This document shows positions 5,339-9,568 of a stretch of DNA of 9,568 bases, piece by piece. The number at the start of each line of letters is the position of its first letter. Positions within the stretch are counted from its first letter, which is position 1. This DNA is from a bacterium. Lineage in GTDB: Bacteria; UBA9089; UBA9088; JAGUXG01. The notes under the pieces are model-generated. The model saw only the letters and a list, made by a program, of their open reading frames with translations, was not told the origin of the DNA and did not search any database. Position numbers and translations under genes: made by a program. Location of the stretch: NCBI GenBank assembly GCA_020061965.1, contig JAGUXG010000124.1:1-9568 (forward strand), written 5' to 3'.

Positions 5339-7723
5339 TTACGGTTTATACAAAACTACCTTATTCCGTCCTGCCTCTTTGGCAGCATAGAGACATTTAT
5401 CTGCTTTGGCAAAGAGGTCCTTCTCATTATCTATTCCCTGATTAGGATAACCAGAGACACCCAGACTGGCTGTAGTCTGATGAGGCTTTCCGCCAAGTGC
5501 CATTGGATGAGCCGCAATATTTGTCCGAATCTTCTCAGCAAACTGAAGGGCTGTATTCTCATCTGTCTCTGAAAGGACGACAGCAAACTCATCACCACCA
5601 AACCTGGCAATCAAGCCTTTTCCATCCATTGTCTTCTTGATGATATTGCTAATAGTAATAATAAGTCTGTTTCCATCCTGATGGCCAAAGGTGTCGTTCA
5701 CATACTTTAAGCGGTCAAAGTCAATCATAATCAAAGAGATAGGCTTTTTGTAGGTGGTTGCATAGGCAAACTCTCGAGATAAAAAGTCCTCCAAGTACCT
5801 ATAGTTATAAGTCTTGGTCAGTTCATCCTTTTCAGCCAATTCTGTTATCCTGACAAACAATGCTACCCTTTCTAAGGTCTCTGATATCTGATGGGAAATG
5901 ATCCGCAACAATCTCCTCTGGAGTGGAGGAAATGGCTCTTTGTTAAAGGAATAGACAGAGATTAGGCCTGTGGTCTTTTCTCCGCGAACTATAGGAAAGG
6001 CAAGGTCTGTCTGAAACTCCTTTAATCCTACCCAGAAGAGTCCAGACTCTGCCTCTTTTTTCTCTGTAAAGAACTCTGGTGCCCTCTCTAAACCCTCTGG
6101 ATTATACTTCTTCCAGGTAACAGTCATCTTCTTTTCTATGGACTTCAGGCAGTCTTCGTTCACAAAGCAGGCTTGCTTTATCTCGCCAATAAGCCTCTCT
6201 CCATCAAGGTATAAATAGGCTGAGGCATGGTAGTTGAAAAATGGTTGAACCTTATCTAAAATCCAGGAGAGTATCTCCTTAGGCTTACTCATCTTTGGTG
6301 TCTCAGAGGAGATTGAATAGAGGATTCCCAGCTCCTCTGTCTGAGCCTCAAGCTCCTCCTTCTCTTTAATTGCCTCCTCTAATTTTTTCTCCAAATCCTC
6401 TTTTTCATGGATAAGCCCCTCGCTATCCTTAATCTTCTTTTTGAGTTCATCCCTCTCTTTCTCTAATTGGCTTATTGCCTCACCAAACCTCTTTTTTTCT
6501 TCCTCAAGCCTCTCCTTGGTTAAGAGCTCCATCTTTATCCGCAGAGCCTCTTCCTTCTCTTTGAGTTCTACCTCAAAATTAACCTTTTTCTCCAAGAGTT
6601 CTTCCTTCTCTATAGCTACTTTCTCTCTTTCTTCCTGGCTTGAAAGGAGCTCTTTAGCTACCTTTTCCTTCTCTTCGCTCCAAGAGCCCTTAGAATTCTT
6701 GATAGCAATAGCAGTATGTCCGCATATAATAGAAAGGAGCTTCAAGTCTGTCTCATTGAATGGCGCACGGGAGGCCTTATTGTTCACATTTATTATCCCA
6801 AAGACCTCATCTCCTACCTTCAAAGGTACAGATATGAGTGATTTTGTGTAATACTTTGGTGAACTCTTCTTGATGTTAAACCTTAGATCATTGGTAATAT
6901 CTCCGACAAGCAGGGGTTTTCCTGTCTGAACAACATACCCTACAATCCCAACCCCTTTTTTGAACCTAGTCTCTTCCATTATCCTCTTGTCTAAACCTAC
7001 AGCAGCCTTTATAGTCAATTCCTCCTTCTTCTTGTCAAAGAGCATTAAGGAGCATATTTCAGCATTCATCGCCTTGCTCGCCAGATTAACCACAAGGGAA
7101 TAGAGTTTTGTTGGTTCTAAGGTAAGAAGAAGTTGCCTTGATTTCTCAAAGAGATCATAGAATCTGGTGATCACATCTGTCTCTTGCTCCTTGGTCAAGC
7201 CAAAAATTTTTTCCTTAATAAGTGAGATAGAGTTGTTGAGAAGAGAAGAGATGAGCTCTATGTCTGTCTCAAGAGAGCTTATGGTTGATCTGCTTGCTTG
7301 GCTTATAGCATAGCCAAAAACCTGTGGGTCAAGATGAAATTTTGTGGCAATTTCTGTATAGGAACTAGAGTCTTTATTAAGATCAATAAGACCGCAGGAA
7401 TAGAGTATCCCTAAAAGCTCTCTCCTCATAAAAAGAGGGACTGCATACCCCAAGAAGCCAGCATGACAGGTAAAAACAATAGGCTGTTCCTTGGTTACTA
7501 CTTGTTCGAAGATAGAGGAAAAGGTAGCAGAGCAATCCCTTTGCCCATCACTATTGCCCTTAATCATCTGGCAGAAGCCTTGTTCTTTCTCTTTGCCGAG
7601 AATCTTTCCGTCATTAGTTATGATTGAAACAGGACACCCTCCAAACTTCTTCCCGAAGAGCTCCATTATCCTCTTATACTCATTGGTATCTACAAACCTG
7701 CTTAATAATTCTGTTGATTCCAT
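5339..7723 (-). CDS. PocR-GAF-coiled coil-GAF-GGDEF diguanylate cyclase
   Basis: This 794-residue protein shows no signal peptide or membrane segment, so it is probably a cytoplasmic sensor. Residues about 15-175 form a PocR-type ligand domain with conserved C51, C64 and C86-HAGF. A GAF domain follows (about 190-345), then a long charged coiled coil (about 347-470) and a second, divergent GAF-like domain (about 480-620). The C-terminal GGDEF domain (about 630-794) has metal-binding D668 in IDFD and an intact GGDEF signature (709-713), so it should make c-di-GMP from two GTP. The inhibitory RxxD I-site is missing: those positions are D700 and G703. No EAL or HD-GYP domain is present. Its start overlaps the 3' end of the SurA-like gene by 22 nt and has no clear Shine-Dalgarno, suggesting translational coupling. 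The ligand is unknown; PocR domains are associated with small hydrocarbon-derivative sensing. Confidence 0.9.
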   Translation of the reverse strand: MESTELLSRFVDTNEYKRIMELFGKKFGGCPVSIITNDGKILGKEKEQGFCQMIKGNSDGQRDCSATFSSIFEQVVTKEQPIVFTCHAGFLGYAVPLFMRRELLGILYSCGLIDLNKDSSSYTEIATKFHLDPQVFGYAISQASRSTISSLETDIELISSLLNNSISLIKEKIFGLTKEQETDVITRFYDLFEKSRQLLLTLEPTKLYSLVVNLASKAMNAEICSLMLFDKKKEELTIKAAVGLDKRIMEETRFKKGVGIVGYVVQTGKPLLVGDITNDLRFNIKKSSPKYYTKSLISVPLKVGDEVFGIINVNNKASRAPFNETDLKLLSIICGHTAIAIKNSKGSWSEEKEKVAKELLSSQEEREKVAIEKEELLEKKVNFEVELKEKEEALRIKMELLTKERLEEEKKRFGEAISQLEKERDELKKKIKDSEGLIHEKEDLEKKLEEAIKEKEELEAQTEELGILYSISSETPKMSKPKEILSWILDKVQPFFNYHASAYLYLDGERLIGEIKQACFVNEDCLKSIEKKMTVTWKKYNPEGLERAPEFFTEKKEAESGLFWVGLKEFQTDLAFPIVRGEKTTGLISVYSFNKEPFPPLQRRLLRIISHQISETLERVALFVRITELAEKDELTKTYNYRYLEDFLSREFAYATTYKKPISLIMIDFDRLKYVNDTFGHQDGNRLIITISNIIKKTMDGKGLIARFGGDEFAVVLSETDENTALQFAEKIRTNIAAHPMALGGKPHQTTASLGVSGYPNQGIDNEKDLFAKADKCLYAAKEAGRNKVVLYKP

Positions 7724-8595
7724 TTTTTAATCTTTATATACGCCTTTTCCCTCAGTCCTTTGATCAGCTCAGAGATTCTCTTTTCCAGCAGGCCAGCCTT
7801 CATCCTCTCCTCTATAAGCTCCAAAATACCGTCAAGAATCTTCTCTCTGCCTTGTGGCTTTTCTAAGTCTATTCTGCCGCTCTCTAATAAAAACTCTTCT
7901 CGTATCCTTGCCAGGCTCTCTGTTGATGTCGGCTGTCTCTTTTTGCAGATGACAATATAGAACTTATCGTCAATAGGTGTAGGATGGCTTATCTGGTCTT
8001 CTTCTAAGCTAAAGCAAATCTTGGAAAATTCCTCTCTCATCTCAGGAGCACAAAAGAAATCTATCTCTTTAACAGGGTTGGTGGTTGTCCCTCTTTGTTT
8101 AAGCTCAAGGAAACAGTCATCTGCTTCTTGTTTTTGCTCAAAAACAAGGTATGAGACCTGCATCTCTTCGCAGTACTCAGAAAGTTTCTCAACTAACCTT
8201 TCCTCAGGCACAGCCATCTTTTCCCTGAGAGATGAAACCAACCTTTGCTTCAGTATCTCCTCCTCTATCTTTTTTCGTAAGTATGATTCATCTATTCCCT
8301 GCAAAGATAGGGCGGCATAAAACTCCTCTTCTTTGCCGAAGTCCTCTTTTAGCCTGGCAAGCCTCTCATTTATCTCCTCTTTTGTTACAGAAAAGCCTTT
8401 CCTTGCCTCTTGGAGAAGAAGCATCTGGTTAATCATCATATCTATCACTTGCTCTTCTGATATTCCTGGGAGAAGACTTGCGGCTACCTCTGATTCTGTG
8501 ATTACCCCATCATTTACCCAGACTCTAATCCCATCCGCTAGACAGAATGAAACCTGTGCTACTTGCAAAAAGAGAAGAAAGGCTATCTTCTTCAT
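7702..8595 (-). CDS. SurA/parvulin-like exported chaperone (peptidyl-prolyl isomerase family)
   Basis: This 297-residue protein starts at MKKIAFLLFLQ, because GGAGGAG lies just before that ATG. An ATG 22 codons further upstream (8661) has no such site and would bury the signal peptide. Residues 1-20 form a Sec signal peptide, with probable cleavage after CLA. A SurA_N-like helical domain (about 23-135) opens with VNDGVITESEV and contains IDMMINQMLLLQEARK. A divergent PpiC/parvulin-like stretch follows (about 145-222, ending ISHPTPIDDKFYIVICKKR). The C-terminal helices (about 225-297) end in the AYIKIKKW strand that closes the chaperone module. E. coli SurA is longer and has two parvulin domains. 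Such proteins escort outer-membrane or secreted proteins in the periplasm. Isomerase activity is uncertain because the parvulin part is weakly conserved. It lies between the ABC ATPase and the GGDEF gene. Confidence 0.8.
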   Translation of the reverse strand: MKKIAFLLFLQVAQVSFCLADGIRVWVNDGVITESEVAASLLPGISEEQVIDMMINQMLLLQEARKGFSVTKEEINERLARLKEDFGKEEEFYAALSLQGIDESYLRKKIEEEILKQRLVSSLREKMAVPEERLVEKLSEYCEEMQVSYLVFEQKQEADDCFLELKQRGTTTNPVKEIDFFCAPEMREEFSKICFSLEEDQISHPTPIDDKFYIVICKKRQPTSTESLARIREEFLLESGRIDLEKPQGREKILDGILELIEERMKAGLLEKRISELIKGLREKAYIKIKKWNQQNY

Positions 8596-8597
8596 AA

Positions 8598-8604
8598 CTC
8601 CTCC
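8598..8604 (-). promoter_or_regulatory. Strong Shine-Dalgarno sequence of the SurA-like gene
   Basis: GGAGGAG on the minus strand lies immediately upstream of the ATG at 8595; the GGAGG core is 4 nt away. It fixes the start at 8595 rather than at the upstream in-frame ATG at 8661. Confidence 0.8.
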
Positions 8605-8678
8605 GTAGATTAAATCAAAAATCTTTATTTTTAATTTTCTTTTCATATCATATTGCAACAATTTATAGAAGATACTAT

Positions 8679-8696
8679 AGTTTATCTTTATAAACT
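8679..8696. repeat. AT-rich hairpin directly after the ABC ATPase stop
   Basis: AGTTTAT (8679-8685) and ATAAACT (8690-8696) form a perfect 7-bp inverted repeat with a CTTT loop, abutting the stop codon at 8697. On the minus strand no T-run follows. It is probably a weak 3' structure or chance pairing in AT-rich DNA, not a terminator. The remainder of the gap to the SurA-like gene is AT-rich with no clear promoter. Confidence 0.35.
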
Positions 8697-9395
8697 CTAT
8701 TGTGTCAACTCCAAGAAAAGGTCTTCAAATTTATCTGATTTAAAAATCTCCTTGAGGCTTTGGACAGAACTATCTGCAATCAACCTGCCTTTATGAATTA
8801 TTCCTATCCTATCTGAAAGCTCTTCAGCCAGAGACAATATATGGGTTGAGAGGAATATGGTCACGGCCTCTTTGGATTTTTCCTTCAGGATTTTCTTGAC
8901 TAAATGGATAGACTTTGGGTCAAGTCCAACCATAGGCTCATCAATTATTATCACCTCTGGCGAGTGGAGGAGCGTGGCACAGAAACAGAGCCTCTGCCTC
9001 ATTCCATGAGAGAACTCCTCAATAAGCATATCCTTATACCCATCTATCTCAAAGAGCTCAAGGAGTCTTTGTCCATCATCCGAAACGCCATAGAGGTCAG
9101 CTATAAACCTTAAGAATTCTGCTGGAGTCAGTTTCTCATATAGATATGGCTGGTCAGGAATATATCCTATTAGCTTTTTAGCCAGAATAGGCTCTTTTCG
9201 AACATCTATTCCACCTATCTTGATAAGCCCTGAGGTAGGTTTCAGAAGCCCACAGATGAGCTTAATGGTCGTTGTCTTTCCTGCTCCATTTGGACCAAGA
9301 AAGCAGAAGAATTCACCCTTCTTAATCTGAAGATTAAGCTGATCAACCGCCTTTGTTTTTCCAAAATACTTGGATAGGTTCTCAATCTCTATCAT
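8697..9395 (-). CDS. ABC transporter ATP-binding protein (ABC-2 exporter type)
   Basis: This 232-residue nucleotide-binding domain is complete. Walker A is GPNGAGKTT (34-42), the Q-loop glutamine is Q82 in GYIPDQP, the signature is SHGMRQ (129-134), Walker B is VIIIDEP (148-154) with D-loop GLDP (157-160), and the switch histidine is H185 in STH. The DQPYLYEKLTPAEFL region and the S-H-G-M signature are typical of ATPases paired with ABC-2 type permeases in drug, lipid or antibiotic export. It would power an inner-membrane exporter, but no permease gene is present in this window. The next gene downstream is the SurA-like protein, and upstream is the divergent tRNA. The ATG follows an A/T-only stretch with no Shine-Dalgarno, so initiation may be unusual. 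The substrate cannot be predicted. Confidence 0.92.
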   Translation of the reverse strand: MIEIENLSKYFGKTKAVDQLNLQIKKGEFFCFLGPNGAGKTTTIKLICGLLKPTSGLIKIGGIDVRKEPILAKKLIGYIPDQPYLYEKLTPAEFLRFIADLYGVSDDGQRLLELFEIDGYKDMLIEEFSHGMRQRLCFCATLLHSPEVIIIDEPMVGLDPKSIHLVKKILKEKSKEAVTIFLSTHILSLAEELSDRIGIIHKGRLIADSSVQSLKEIFKSDKFEDLFLELTQ

Positions 9396-9406
9396 TTATT
9401 TATTTT

Positions 9407-9435
9407 TTGACTCTAAGAGGATTTTGTCGTATAAT
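9407..9435 (+). promoter_or_regulatory. Promoter of the tRNA-Arg gene
   Basis: TTGACT (9407-9412) and TATAAT (9430-9435) are separated by exactly 17 nt. This is nearly the housekeeping sigma-70 consensus (11 of 12 positions). Transcription would start near 9442, some 25 nt before the tRNA. The promoter lies in the spacer between the divergent ABC ATPase and tRNA genes. Confidence 0.8.
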
Positions 9436-9468
9436 TTGATGTAGCAAATCTTTGTAAATCAAAGGGAT

Positions 9469-9544
9469 GCGGCCGTGGCTCAACGGATAGAGCAACTGAC
9501 TACGAATCAGTAGATTGGAGGTTCGATTCCTCTCGGCCGTACCA
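9469..9544 (+). tRNA. tRNA-Arg, anticodon ACG
   Basis: This is a complete 76-nt cloverleaf. The acceptor stem GCGGCCG pairs with CGGCCGT (with a G1-U72 wobble). The D-stem is GCTC/GAGC, and the anticodon stem is ACTGA/TCAGT with loop CTACGAA. The anticodon ACG is at 9502-9504, the variable loop is AGATT, and the T-stem GGAGG/CCTCT encloses TTCGATT. The discriminator A is followed by an encoded CCA. A34 is normally deaminated to inosine by TadA, so the tRNA reads CGU, CGC and CGA arginine codons. It is the only plus-strand gene seen. No terminator is visible in the 24 nt left after it. Confidence 0.96.
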
Positions 9545-9568
9545 AAAAAGTGAATAGAGAAGATAAAG

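Noticed and set aside
6441..6851. Plus-strand Ser-rich open frame
   Set aside because: It is the antisense of the Glu/Lys-rich coiled coil of the GGDEF protein; serine runs arise from reading those codons backwards.
8520..8545. Lipoprotein signal in the SurA-like protein, because of the Cys near residue 18
   Set aside because: The residues before the Cys are VSF, which do not fit a lipobox. A standard signal peptidase I site after CLA is more likely.
8596..8661. Upstream ATG start for the SurA-like gene at 8661
   Set aside because: GGAGGAG sits immediately before the ATG at 8595, and that start exposes a clean signal peptide. The extra 22 residues would precede it.

Overview
The window comes from a bacterium with moderate-to-low GC content, probably an anaerobe of an uncultivated or poorly sampled lineage. 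Three things point this way: a class III (oxygen-sensitive, glycyl-radical) ribonucleotide reductase; a SurA-like exported chaperone, which suggests a diderm envelope; and intergenic repeats built on an AACCTACAAC word. The phylum cannot be fixed from the sequence. All seven protein genes lie on the minus strand and are tightly packed. One tRNA-Arg gene lies on the plus strand at the right edge.

In the direction of transcription (right to left), the first block is an ABC transporter ATPase (8697-9395), a SurA/parvulin-like exported protein (7702-8595) and a PocR-GAF-coiled coil-GAF-GGDEF diguanylate cyclase (5339-7723). The last two overlap by 22 nt. A repeat-rich spacer of 175 nt follows (5164-5338).

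The second block is nrdD (1993-5163), a CvpA-family membrane protein (1484-1969) and a biotin carboxyl carrier protein (1077-1487, ATGA overlap with cvpA). A UbiA-family polyprenyl-phosphate phosphoribosyltransferase-like gene (143-1018) follows after a second copy of the spacer repeat. The plus-strand tRNA-Arg(ACG) at 9469-9544 has an almost consensus sigma-70-type promoter in front of it.

The most notable feature is a 356-residue intein inside NrdD (2950-4017). It interrupts the protein directly before the active-site Cys-Cys motif, so the splicing nucleophile at +1 is itself one of these cysteines. The splicing residues look complete. The embedded LAGLIDADG homing endonuclease keeps the acidic residue in its first motif but has serine in the second, so it is probably inactive as a homing enzyme. 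The intein is clearly more AT-rich than the host gene. Second in interest is a 46-bp dispersed repeat present in two intergenic spacers (1020-1065 and 5292-5337), one copy next to a 17-bp perfect inverted repeat.

The genes do not form one obvious pathway. They cover deoxynucleotide synthesis, fatty-acid/carboxylase cofactor carrying, envelope biogenesis, protein export and c-di-GMP signalling. No gap exceeds 300 bases. I found no CRISPR array, insertion sequence or clear intrinsic terminator.
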